Positions 41,495-50,290 of a DNA stretch of 64,000 nucleotides are shown here, piece after piece. The stretch's first letter is position 1. Every line of letters starts with the position of its first letter. The stretch lies in the NCBI GenBank assembly GCA_050633665.1, contig JBOEGY010000005.1, positions 124,001 to 188,000 of the forward strand, read 5' to 3'. The DNA comes from JAUIAI01 sp050633665 (GTDB lineage Bacteria > Pseudomonadota > Gammaproteobacteria > Burkholderiales > Burkholderiaceae_E). The notes beneath the pieces are model-generated. The model was not told where the DNA came from, ran no database searches, and saw only the letters and a program-made list of their open reading frames with translations. Both the position numbers and the translations under genes were made by a program.

Positions 41495-42619
41495 CTATTC
41501 TTTCTTGTCGTGCATCAGGCGGCCGTTGCCGCACATCATGCAGGCTTTAACGATGTCGTCTTCCATGTTGATTTCGACGTAGCCGTCCTTGTCGATGATC
41601 AGTTTCAGGAAATCAATGACGTTGCGGGCATAAAGCGCTGACGCATCGGCAGGCACCAGGGCCGGCAGATTGGTCGGTCCGAGAATCTGAACATCGTGTT
41701 TCTCAACGATAGCGTCAGGGCTCGACAATTCACAGTTGCCGCCCTGGCCGGCCGCCATATCAACAATGACCGAGCCTGGTTTCATGGCCTGCACCATATG
41801 CCTGGAAATCAGCATCGGCGCTTTGCGGCCAGGAATCAGCGCAGTGGTGATCACGATATCGGCCTGAGTGAGGCGTTTGGCGACTTCTTCTGCCTGTCGG
41901 GCCATCCAGCTGGCCGGCATTGGCCGGGCATAACCGCCGACACCTTGCGCCGCGTCGCGCTCTTCGTCGGTCTCGTAGGGCACGTCGATGTACTTGGCGC
42001 CCAATGACTCGACCTGCTCCTTAACTGCCGGGCGGACATCTGAGACCTCGACGATTGCGCCCAGCCGCCGCGCGGTGGCAATTGCCTGGAGTCCGGCCAC
42101 GCCGGCGCCCAGAATAACTGTGCGGGCGGCTTTGATCGTGCCGGCCGCTGTCATCATCATGGGCATCAGCTTGGGATAGGCGTTCGCGGCAACCATCACG
42201 GCCTTGTAACCGGCCAGATTCGCCTGGGAGGACAGAACGTCCAGGCTTTGAGCCCGGGTGGTTCTTGGCGCCGCTTCCAGGGAAAACGCAATCAGGTTGC
42301 GCCGGGCCAGCCGGCCCAGCCCTTCACGGTCGAACGGATCGAGCATGCCGATCACGAGTCCGCCTTCATGGATGAGCCGAGTTTCTTCGGGGTCCGGCGC
42401 CCGGACCTTGAAGATAATCTGGGCGCCGAACGCCTCTTCGCGCGACCCGACCGTGGCTCCAGCCGCGGTGTAGGCAGCATCAAGCTGTCCGGCGGCAACG
42501 CCGGCGCCGGTTTCGATGGTGACCGAATGCCCCTGCTTGACCAGCTTGGTAACTGTTTCTGCAGTGGCCGCTACCCGGGTCTCGCCAGGGCGCGTTTCGG
42601 CTGGCACGCCGATGTGCAT
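41495..42619 (-). CDS. pntAa: NAD(P) transhydrogenase alpha subunit, NAD-binding part
   Basis: This 374-residue subunit contains the NAD(H)-binding domain I. Markers are MHIGVPAETRPGETRVAATAETVTKL at the start, a Rossmann P-loop VILGAGVAGLQAIATARRLGA near residue 168, and DIVITTALIPGRKAPMLI. It resembles alanine dehydrogenase, as expected. It begins with ATG 42619 after a 171-bp gap that it shares with the divergent nudix gene, so the operon promoter should be there. Confidence 0.95.
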   Translation of the reverse strand: MHIGVPAETRPGETRVAATAETVTKLVKQGHSVTIETGAGVAAGQLDAAYTAAGATVGSREEAFGAQIIFKVRAPDPEETRLIHEGGLVIGMLDPFDREGLGRLARRNLIAFSLEAAPRTTRAQSLDVLSSQANLAGYKAVMVAANAYPKLMPMMMTAAGTIKAARTVILGAGVAGLQAIATARRLGAIVEVSDVRPAVKEQVESLGAKYIDVPYETDEERDAAQGVGGYARPMPASWMARQAEEVAKRLTQADIVITTALIPGRKAPMLISRHMVQAMKPGSVIVDMAAGQGGNCELSSPDAIVEKHDVQILGPTNLPALVPADASALYARNVIDFLKLIIDKDGYVEINMEDDIVKACMMCGNGRLMHDKKE

Positions 42620-42790
42620 GGATTCCCCCTCAATTCATAGTATCCAGCCGTGATCCGGGCATTTGCAGAACCCCGCTTTACACGGATTTCATGACTGGAA
42701 AAAAGTCAATTATGCGTCAATCGTCGCCAACGTTAATGAAATGACCAATCCGGGCCGTAAAATAGCGTTTTGGACAGGCCAGCTTAACGC

Positions 42791-43273
42791 ATGCAATCGT
42801 GGAATCCCAAGGTGACGGCCGCCGCGGTAATTGAGCGCGACGGCCTGTTTTTGCTCGTGCGGGAGCATTGTCCCGACGGGGTTCGGCTCAACCAGCCAGC
42901 CGGCCACCTGGACCCGGGAGAAAGCCTTGAGAGTGCCGCCGTGCGGGAAACCCGCGAAGAAACCGGCTGGACGGTGCGGCCCACCGGGCTGATCGGGATG
43001 TATCTGTCCCGTTATCAGTCACCTGACCGGAAAACCGATGTGACCTATCTGAGATTCACTTTTGCCTGTCAGGCATTAAGCTGTGAGCCGGACCCACTTC
43101 TGGATGACGGCATTATTGAAGCAATCTGGCTGAGCGCAGATCAGATCCGGGCCTGTGTGCCCGAACATCGCAGCCCCCAGGTGCTGCAAAGCCTTGAAGA
43201 TTATCTCGCCGGGCGGCTGTACCCGCTGGATGCCCTGACAACCGATCCTCGTTGCCTGTATGAAAACCTCTGA
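42791..43273 (+). CDS. Nudix hydrolase (NudJ-like)
   Basis: A 160-residue Nudix hydrolase. The 23-residue Nudix box is complete: GHLDPGESLE followed by SAAVRETREETGW. Position next to mnmA, with which it overlaps by 14 bases, matches the nudJ-mnmA arrangement of E. coli and relatives, where NudJ acts on nucleoside di/triphosphates and thiamine pyrophosphate-related pyrimidines. I therefore favour a NudJ-type phosphatase, but substrate cannot be read from sequence. The start is ATG 42791. Confidence 0.9.
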   Translation: MQSWNPKVTAAAVIERDGLFLLVREHCPDGVRLNQPAGHLDPGESLESAAVRETREETGWTVRPTGLIGMYLSRYQSPDRKTDVTYLRFTFACQALSCEPDPLLDDGIIEAIWLSADQIRACVPEHRSPQVLQSLEDYLAGRLYPLDALTTDPRCLYENL

Positions 43274-44387
43274 ATTCAATACAACTGTCGACCCGACTGC
43301 TCTGGTTGGCAAACCCGTTGCCAACCGAGTCGTGGTTGGCCTGTCCGGTGGCGTCGATTCTTCAGTCGCCGCCTGGCTGCTCAAGGAGCAGGGCTACGAA
43401 GTGATCGGTCTGTTCATGAAAAACTGGGAAGACGATGATGATGATGAATACTGCTCGAGTCGCCAGGACTGGGTAGACGCGGCCAGTGTCGCCGATGTGA
43501 TCGGTATCGAAATCGAAGCGGTCAATTTTGCTGCGGAATATCGGGAGCGGGTGTTTGCGGAGTTCCTGCGTGAGTATTCCGCCGGCCGAACCCCGAACCC
43601 GGACATTTTGTGCAATGCCGAGATTAAATTTCGGGCATTTCTGGATTTCGCGATGCAAATGGGGGCCGAGCATATTGCCACCGGCCATTACGCCCGGGTG
43701 ACAGCAGACCCGGTTGGTCTGGCCCGCGGTTTGGATGCCACCAAGGATCAGAGCTACTTCCTGCATCGGCTGACCCGCGAGCAGCTTGCACGGGTCATGT
43801 TTCCGCTGGGCGAGTTGCCCAAATCCCAGGTGCGGGAGATGGCCGAGCGTATTGGTCTGGGCAATGCCCGTAAAAAAGACTCCACCGGCATCTGTTTTAT
43901 CGGCGAGCGGCCTTTTCGTGCTTTTCTGAATCAATATCTGCCGACCCGGCCCGGGGCAATCGAAACGCCTGACGGACAGGTTATCGGCGAGCATGTGGGC
44001 CTGGCGTTCTATACGCTCGGGCAACGCCGCGGTATCGGGATGGGTGGACGTGCGGATGCCGGTGGCGAGCCCTGGTACGTGTTGCGCAAAGATCTGGATC
44101 GCAACGTTCTGATTGTCGGGCAGGGGCATGATCATCCCTGGCTGCAATCGCGCCGGCTGACGGCGGATCAAATGCACTGGATTGCCGGGCAAGCGCCGAC
44201 CGGGCCGATGACGGCAAAGACGCGCTACCGGCAATCCGATGCGGATTGTCGTCTTTTGTCGGAGAGTCATGGCACGGTTGAAATTGAGTTTGACGAGCCC
44301 CAATGGGCGGTTACCCCGGGGCAGAGTGTGGTGTTGTATCAAGGCGATCAATGCCTGGGAGGCGGTTTCATTGCCGGTTCCCACTAG
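43260..44387 (+). CDS. mnmA: tRNA-specific 2-thiouridylase
   Basis: This 375-residue enzyme adds the 2-thio group to wobble uridine-34 of tRNA-Lys, Glu and Gln. The ATP-pyrophosphatase P-loop is SGGVDSSVAAWLL near residue 30. The catalytic cysteines are in NPDILCNAEIKF and DSTGICFIGERPF. GRTPNPD, ATGHYARV and LGQRRGIGMGG are further MnmA markers. It overlaps the nudix gene at its 5' end and the adaptor-protein gene at its 3' end. The usual gammaproteobacterial neighbour hflD is missing between mnmA and purB. Confidence 0.96.
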   Translation: MKTSEFNTTVDPTALVGKPVANRVVVGLSGGVDSSVAAWLLKEQGYEVIGLFMKNWEDDDDDEYCSSRQDWVDAASVADVIGIEIEAVNFAAEYRERVFAEFLREYSAGRTPNPDILCNAEIKFRAFLDFAMQMGAEHIATGHYARVTADPVGLARGLDATKDQSYFLHRLTREQLARVMFPLGELPKSQVREMAERIGLGNARKKDSTGICFIGERPFRAFLNQYLPTRPGAIETPDGQVIGEHVGLAFYTLGQRRGIGMGGRADAGGEPWYVLRKDLDRNVLIVGQGHDHPWLQSRRLTADQMHWIAGQAPTGPMTAKTRYRQSDADCRLLSESHGTVEIEFDEPQWAVTPGQSVVLYQGDQCLGGGFIAGSH

Positions 44388-45450
44388 TTTTCACGCTGCA
44401 GGCGTTTTGCTGGCCGTTGCGCTTGCGGGCGGTGCGGTACTGCCGGTTCATGCTCAGGACCGCCAGGTCAGTGGCAGCGGCCCGACCGAGCCGCTCCCGG
44501 TGCGCTGGCGCCAGGTCAGTGACGCGGTTGTCTACCCGCGCCGCGAGGCGCAGGCTTCTGTATTGGCGCGCAATCAAAGTCAGGTCTCTGCGGAGTTGTC
44601 GGCCGTGATCAAGAGCATCGCGGTCGATGTCGGTCAGCGCGTCAAAGCTGGTGATCTGTTGGCAACCCTCGACCCGACTGACGCCCGTCTGAGCCTGGCG
44701 CAGGTGCAGGCTCAGCGAGACGGCTTACGGGCCAGATTGCGGCTGGCGCAGTCGCAACTCAAACGGGCTCGCGAATTGAAGACCAACAATTTTGTCTCGA
44801 CTGATGCGGTCAACCAGCGAACGGCCGAAGTGGTTAGTCTGCGTGCCGAGGCCGCCGGCGCGGATGCCCAGGTCGCGATTGCCCAGAGGCGCCTGGACAA
44901 AGCACAGGTTAAGGCCCCGTTTGATGCGGTGATCAGTGCCCGGCAGGCGCAACTGGGCGAACTGACCTCACCCGGCGCGCCGATGTTTACGATGGTGGAG
45001 CTCGGCGGAGAGCAGATAGCCGCTCAGATTGCCAATGAGTCCGCGCTGGCGCTGGAACGGGCGCCAGCCGAGCGATTTTATTTTCAGTCTGATCAACTCG
45101 CCGCACCGTTGCGCCTTTTGCGGATATCACCGGTGATTACCCGACAGACCCGGACTCGCGAAGCGCGGTTCTCGTTTGCGGGTGAACCCTTGCCCGCCGG
45201 AACCGAAGGCCGTCTGGTCTGGCAATCGGGATTGCCTCATCTACCGCCGGCCCTGATGGTTCAGCGAAACGGCGAACTGGGTGTTTTTACTGTGCAGGAG
45301 GGTCGGGCGGTATTTGTTCCCGTGCCCGGCGCTCAGGAAGGCCGGCCGGCCCGGTCCGAGCTGCCGCCGAATATGCCCGTCATCACCGAAGGACAGGCAC
45401 GCCTGCAATCAGGACAGGCTGTTAATCCGCGACCGGCGGGCGCCAGCTAG
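44371..45450 (+). CDS. RND efflux periplasmic adaptor subunit (HlyD/MFP family)
   Basis: A membrane-fusion protein of about 359 residues. After a hydrophobic export segment (GVLLAVALAGGAVLPVHA), the lipoyl halves (VLARNQSQVSAELSAVIKSIAVDVGQRVKAGDLLATLD) flank a coiled-coil hairpin (about 95-165), followed by the beta-barrel domain. It bridges the RND pump encoded next to an outer-membrane channel. TTG 44371 fits best: GGGAGG lies eight bases before it and a signal peptide results, although it overlaps the mnmA end by 17 bases. The frame remains open further upstream inside mnmA, which I reject. No outer-membrane channel gene is near. Confidence 0.85.
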   Translation: MPVPTSFHAAGVLLAVALAGGAVLPVHAQDRQVSGSGPTEPLPVRWRQVSDAVVYPRREAQASVLARNQSQVSAELSAVIKSIAVDVGQRVKAGDLLATLDPTDARLSLAQVQAQRDGLRARLRLAQSQLKRARELKTNNFVSTDAVNQRTAEVVSLRAEAAGADAQVAIAQRRLDKAQVKAPFDAVISARQAQLGELTSPGAPMFTMVELGGEQIAAQIANESALALERAPAERFYFQSDQLAAPLRLLRISPVITRQTRTREARFSFAGEPLPAGTEGRLVWQSGLPHLPPALMVQRNGELGVFTVQEGRAVFVPVPGAQEGRPARSELPPNMPVITEGQARLQSGQAVNPRPAGAS

Positions 45451-48400
45451 TGCGTTTTCTCGAGACCTTGCTGCGGAACCATCCGCTGGCCAATATCCTG
45501 TTCGTGCTGATCCTGACTCTTGGGGCGGCCAGTTTCGTGTTGTTACCCCGCGAGCAAGACCCGGAAATCAATTTCAACTGGGTAAATGTCACGACCGCGC
45601 TGCCCGGGGCGTCTGCCGAAGACGTCGAGCGGCTGATTACAAATCCGCTCGAAGATGCCATCAAAGGCGTGTCGGATCTTCGCTTTGTGGTCTCGAACTC
45701 GCGCGAGAGTGTGTCCTCGATGTTGGTTCGTTTCGGTGAGATCAATCAACGCACGTTCGACAAGCGGATCAGTGATCTGCGCCGTGCCGTACAGAACAAG
45801 GCCTCGGCAGAACTGCCTGAAGAGGCCTCCGACCCGTCTATTGTCGAGATAACCACCAGTAACGGTTTTCCCACGGCAATCGTCGTGCTGCAAGGACAGG
45901 CGGATGACGAAACCCTGCGCGAAAACGGTCGCATCATCAAAGGCGACCTCGAGCGGATTCTGGGTGTCGATAGTGTGATCGCGCTCGGTCTGCGAGAGCC
46001 GGAGTTGCGGATTCGTTTTGATCCTAACCGCCTGGCTTCCAGAGGTCTGACGCCGACTGATCTTGCCGACGGTATCAGGGCCTGGTTTCGCGATGTGTCC
46101 GCCGGTTCGCTTCGGGCGGGCGACAGTGAATGGTTGGTCCGGCTTGCCGGTCAGACCGCCAACCCGGAAGAAATAGCCCGGATACCGGTTTTTAACCGCG
46201 CCGGGGTCAGCGCGCTGGTGGGCGAGGTCGCGACCGTCGAGCGTAGTCGCAGCGATGCCGAGCAGGTAACCCGTGTTGATAGCCTGCCAACCGTCACTTT
46301 GTCGGTCAACAAGCGGAGCCAGACCAATACGATAGAACTGGTCGGGCGCATCAGGGCATATATCGAAAAATCCAATCCGCGGCTGGAGCCGCTGGGACTG
46401 AGGCTGTCAATAGGCGACGATCAGACGGTGCCGACCCGCAAGGCGCTGAGCGTGATGCAGACGAACGCGCTTCAAGGGCTGGTTTTTGTCATTCTCGTGT
46501 GCTGGATCTTTCTGGGCTGGAAGGTTGCGCTGCTCGTCGGTATCGGCATTCCGTTCTCGCTGGCGGGTACTTTCGGCGTGCTGTATTCAACCGGTTTCAC
46601 GCTCAATGTATCGGTTTTGCTGGCGACGGTGATTTCGCTGGGTATGCTGGTCGATGACGCGGTCGTCGTTGTCGAGGCGATCTATTATCGTATTGCCCGG
46701 GGTGAGCAGACATTCCGCGCCTGCGTCAACGGACTGGGCGAAGTCTGGCGCCCGGTGCTGGCGTCGGTTGCAACAACCATGGCAGCCTTTTTACCGCTGA
46801 TGCTGATGCCAGGCATTGTCGGGAAATTCATGTTTGTCATTCCATTTGTCGTGTCGGTCGCTTTGTTGATCTCGCTCGTCGAAGCGTTCTGGTTGTTACC
46901 GACCCATATTCACGCGGTAGGTTTGCGTCTGGATTCGCCATCACGCACCCAGCGATGGCGTAATGGGTTCAACAAGAAGGTGCGGCTTGTTTACGGGCGC
47001 TGGCTGGTCAAGGCATTGCGTCATCAGGTGGTGACTGCGGTTCTGGTGTTAGCGTTGTTGGCCGGCGCGGTAGCGGCGTTTGCAACCGGTCAGGTGAAAG
47101 TGCAGTTTTTTGCGTTTGATTCGTTGCGGATTTTTTATATCAATGTGGATATGCCGCCGTCTGCATCGATTCAGGATACAGCCCGAGAATTGGCGCGCTA
47201 TGAAAAAGTCGTCAAGCAGAGGTTGCGCGAGGGAGAGGCCCGAACCGTCATCGCCCAGGCCGGTTTGAAGTTCACCGAAACCGAGCCTTTATTTGGTGAA
47301 GGCTATGGTCAGTTGATAGTCTCTTTGTACGCCCAGGCGGATGGCGGACGGTCGGTCAGCGAGATTGTTGATGGATTACGGGAGCCGGTCGAGAGCATTC
47401 AGTCTCCGGCAAAAATTTCTTTCCTGCAGTTGTCTGGCGGTCCGCCGCGCGCCAAGCCGATCAACGTAAAAGTTCGGGGCGACAATTATGCTGACCTTCG
47501 GGCTGCCGTCGATGACATGGTGGAGATCGTTCGCGCGATCCCCGGCACGATTGATGTGACCGACGACGATGTTGCCGGTCGCCCTGAGCTTAGCCTGAGC
47601 TTTAAGCCCGATGCGCTGCGACAAGCCGGGCTCGATGCCGCGACGCTGGCCAGAATTGTCAGGTTGGCGGTAAACGGCGAAGTCGTCTCCGTCATGCGCA
47701 GCGAAGGCAATCGCATTGAAATGCGGGTGCAGGCGCAGCAGATCGAACGCGATGACATTGCTTCCTTGTTGCAGTTTCCGATTGCCTTGCCCGGTGTTGA
47801 TGGCAGTACTGGTGGGGTGACCACGCTGGGCTCGCTAGCGAAGTTCGAAACCCGCCGCAGCCGCGCAATTGTCAAGCATTACAACCTGCGGCGCAGTATT
47901 GTGGTCGAAGCCAATATCGTGACCGACAAAGAGGGCAATCAACCGATCAGCACCACTGAAGCCAACGATTTGATCGTTTCGGCCTGGGATGAAATCAGCC
48001 AGAATCACCCACAAGTGAACCTGGAATTTGGCGGTGAACTCGAAGATGTTCAGGAATCACTCAAAGCGTTTTATGTGTTGTTTCCGATGGGAGTTGGTCT
48101 GATTTATCTGATCCTTGCGGCTCAGTTTCGGAGCTATTTCCAACCGTTCCTGATGATCAGTACCGTCCCGCTAGCATTTGCCGGGGTCACGATTGGCCTG
48201 GTCGTCAGCGGCAATCCGTTGTCGTTGTTCACGATGTATGGCGTGATTGCGCTGGTCGGTATTGCGGTGAACTCGGCGATTGTGCTGACCGATGCAATGA
48301 ACAAGCGGGTACGCAGCGGCTGGCCGGTGATGCATGCGGTTGTCTGGGCTGGCCGGCGCCGGGTTGTCCCGGTGATGATCACCAGTCTGACAACGATTGC

Positions 48401-48578
48401 CGGCTTGTTTTCGCTGGCGATAGGTTTGGGCGGCAAGTCATTGCTTTGGGGGCCGATCGCGTCTTCCATCGTCTGGGGTTTGGGCGTTGCGACACTATTG
48501 ACTCTGTTTGTGGTTCCGTTGCTGTATGCAACATTCATGCGCTCGCATCGCTCAGATGCGCTAAGCGCTGGCGATTGA
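45450..48578 (+). CDS. RND-family efflux permease
   Basis: This 1042-residue inner-membrane pump of the AcrB/HAE superfamily has 12 helices, with large periplasmic loops after helices 1 and 7. Landmarks are PREQDPEINFNWVNVTTALPGASAEDVERLI near the N-terminus, the proton-relay region GMLVDDAVVVVEAIYYRI, and the C-terminal GVIALVGIAVNSAIVLTDAMNKR. It overlaps the adaptor stop by one base (TAGTG, start GTG). It resembles the single-adaptor RND systems in which the outer-membrane channel is supplied by a TolC-like protein encoded elsewhere. Substrates unknown. Confidence 0.94.
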   Translation: MRFLETLLRNHPLANILFVLILTLGAASFVLLPREQDPEINFNWVNVTTALPGASAEDVERLITNPLEDAIKGVSDLRFVVSNSRESVSSMLVRFGEINQRTFDKRISDLRRAVQNKASAELPEEASDPSIVEITTSNGFPTAIVVLQGQADDETLRENGRIIKGDLERILGVDSVIALGLREPELRIRFDPNRLASRGLTPTDLADGIRAWFRDVSAGSLRAGDSEWLVRLAGQTANPEEIARIPVFNRAGVSALVGEVATVERSRSDAEQVTRVDSLPTVTLSVNKRSQTNTIELVGRIRAYIEKSNPRLEPLGLRLSIGDDQTVPTRKALSVMQTNALQGLVFVILVCWIFLGWKVALLVGIGIPFSLAGTFGVLYSTGFTLNVSVLLATVISLGMLVDDAVVVVEAIYYRIARGEQTFRACVNGLGEVWRPVLASVATTMAAFLPLMLMPGIVGKFMFVIPFVVSVALLISLVEAFWLLPTHIHAVGLRLDSPSRTQRWRNGFNKKVRLVYGRWLVKALRHQVVTAVLVLALLAGAVAAFATGQVKVQFFAFDSLRIFYINVDMPPSASIQDTARELARYEKVVKQRLREGEARTVIAQAGLKFTETEPLFGEGYGQLIVSLYAQADGGRSVSEIVDGLREPVESIQSPAKISFLQLSGGPPRAKPINVKVRGDNYADLRAAVDDMVEIVRAIPGTIDVTDDDVAGRPELSLSFKPDALRQAGLDAATLARIVRLAVNGEVVSVMRSEGNRIEMRVQAQQIERDDIASLLQFPIALPGVDGSTGGVTTLGSLAKFETRRSRAIVKHYNLRRSIVVEANIVTDKEGNQPISTTEANDLIVSAWDEISQNHPQVNLEFGGELEDVQESLKAFYVLFPMGVGLIYLILAAQFRSYFQPFLMISTVPLAFAGVTIGLVVSGNPLSLFTMYGVIALVGIAVNSAIVLTDAMNKRVRSGWPVMHAVVWAGRRRVVPVMITSLTTIAGLFSLAIGLGGKSLLWGPIASSIVWGLGVATLLTLFVVPLLYATFMRSHRSDALSAGD

Positions 48579-48620
48579 AACAGTAAATCAGGGCGCGCAT
48601 CCTGCGCCTGGGAGACGTTG

Positions 48621-50252
48621 ATGCTCGACATGGTCCGTTATACGGCGCTGGTTACCGCCTGTGCTCTGACAGTATTGCTGGCGATTTTCTGGCAACTCGG
48701 GTGGGCGCACGGTTTTTTTCCGCTGCTTGCCGGCGCACTGGCGATGCTCGGTATCCGCGATGTGATTCAGACACGTCACGCGATTCTCAAAAACTATCCG
48801 ATCATCGGCCACTTGCGCTATCTGTTTGAATACATCCGTCCGGAAATACGGCAGTATTTCTTTGAATCAGACACCGATTCGATTCCGTTTTCGCGCCAGC
48901 AACGGGCGATTGTCTACCAGCGTGCCAAGCAGGAACTCGACAAACGGCCTTTCGGAACCCAGCATGATGTTTATGAAGATGGCTTTGAGTGGTTGAATCA
49001 CTCGATGGCACCGGTGCATGTTCCTACCCATGATTTTCGGGTGATGATCGGCGAAACGCCACAAGCAGGTGATCATCTCAATCACTGCACTCAGCCGTAC
49101 TCGGCGTCGGTATTCAATATCTCGGCAATGAGTTTCGGATCTTTGTCGGCCAATGCGATTCTTTCCTTGAACCGGGGGGCGCTGGAAGGCAAGTTCGCTC
49201 ACGATACCGGCGAAGGGTCTATTTCCAAATATCATGAAGAAGCTGGCGGCGATCTGATCTGGGAAATCGGGAGTGGCTACTTTGGCTGCCGCAACCCAGA
49301 TGGCACTTTCAATCAGGAGCGTTTCGAGGCGAACGCGCGGCGTGAACAGGTCAAAATGATTGAGATCAAGCTGTCTCAGGGCGCCAAGCCAGGACACGGT
49401 GGCATGTTGCCCGGCCCGAAGGTTACGCCGGAAATTGCTGCGGCGAGGGAAGTTGAACCCTGGAAAGACGTGATTTCCCCGTCAAGCCATTCAGCATTTT
49501 CAACCCCGATTGAATTACTGGAGTTTGTCGACCGCCTGCGCGGGCTGTCCGGCGGCAAACCGGTCGGCTTCAAATTCGCGATGGGACACCCCTGGGAGTG
49601 GTTTGCCATTTGCAAGGCGATGGTCAAGACCGGCATAACCCCTGATTTCATCGTGGTCGATGGTAAAGAGGGCGGTACTGGAGCCGCTCCCGCTGAGTTT
49701 CTCGACCGGATTGGCACACCAATGCGGGAGGCACTGGTGTTGGTTCATAACTCCTTGATCGGCTTGAATTTACGGCACCGGATAAAAGTCGGAGCTGCCG
49801 GCAAGATTGTGACGGCTTTTGATATGGCGCGCGCAATGGCGCTTGGCGCCGACTGGTGTAATAGCGGACGCGGATTCATGTTTGCCATTGGTTGCATCCA
49901 GGCTCAGGCTTGTCACACCGGGCATTGCCCGACCGGTGTGACCACACAGGATCCTGAACGTCAGAAAGCCCTGGTTGTTGCTAATAAATCGCAGCGTGTA
50001 GAGCATTTTCATCGTAATACCCTCAAGGCGCTGGCCGAACTGGTTGGTGCAGCAGGATTGGGCCACCCGTCGCAACTGATGCCTCACCATATTGTGATGC
50101 GACGCTCGGAAGGGAAGGTTGAAACCCTGGCAACCGTCTATCCGCAGCTGCAACCGGGTGAGTTGCTGGATGCCGAGGCTGAGCCGCCGGTGTTCAAACG
50201 TTTCTGGTCCATGGCGTCGGCCGAAACCTTTGAGCCCCAACACGGTTTTTAA
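48621..50252 (+). CDS. FMN-binding glutamate synthase-like membrane protein
   Basis: A 543-residue protein: two N-terminal membrane helices (about 5-50), then a domain like the FMN/Fe-S synthase domain of glutamate synthase. Markers include ISAMSFGSLSANAI, NTGEGSISKYH-like (DTGEGSISKYHEEAGGD), LSQGAKPGHGGMLPG, VDGKEGGTGAAP and the 3Fe-4S cysteine cluster CIQAQACHTGHCPTGV. It lacks the glutaminase domain of GltB, so it is not a full glutamate synthase; members of this group have no firmly assigned reaction. ATG 48621 is preceded by GGGAG; a TTG one codon earlier is also possible. Next gene is purB. Confidence 0.87.
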   Translation: MLDMVRYTALVTACALTVLLAIFWQLGWAHGFFPLLAGALAMLGIRDVIQTRHAILKNYPIIGHLRYLFEYIRPEIRQYFFESDTDSIPFSRQQRAIVYQRAKQELDKRPFGTQHDVYEDGFEWLNHSMAPVHVPTHDFRVMIGETPQAGDHLNHCTQPYSASVFNISAMSFGSLSANAILSLNRGALEGKFAHDTGEGSISKYHEEAGGDLIWEIGSGYFGCRNPDGTFNQERFEANARREQVKMIEIKLSQGAKPGHGGMLPGPKVTPEIAAAREVEPWKDVISPSSHSAFSTPIELLEFVDRLRGLSGGKPVGFKFAMGHPWEWFAICKAMVKTGITPDFIVVDGKEGGTGAAPAEFLDRIGTPMREALVLVHNSLIGLNLRHRIKVGAAGKIVTAFDMARAMALGADWCNSGRGFMFAIGCIQAQACHTGHCPTGVTTQDPERQKALVVANKSQRVEHFHRNTLKALAELVGAAGLGHPSQLMPHHIVMRRSEGKVETLATVYPQLQPGELLDAEAEPPVFKRFWSMASAETFEPQHGF

Positions 50253-50290
50253 CTGGCCTCACATAGACCGCAAGTGATAAATTACGCGCC

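Noticed and set aside
43362..44384. 340-codon minus-strand frame
   Set aside because: It lies entirely opposite mnmA, whose motifs and catalytic cysteines are intact; codon pattern and absence of motifs mark it as a shadow.
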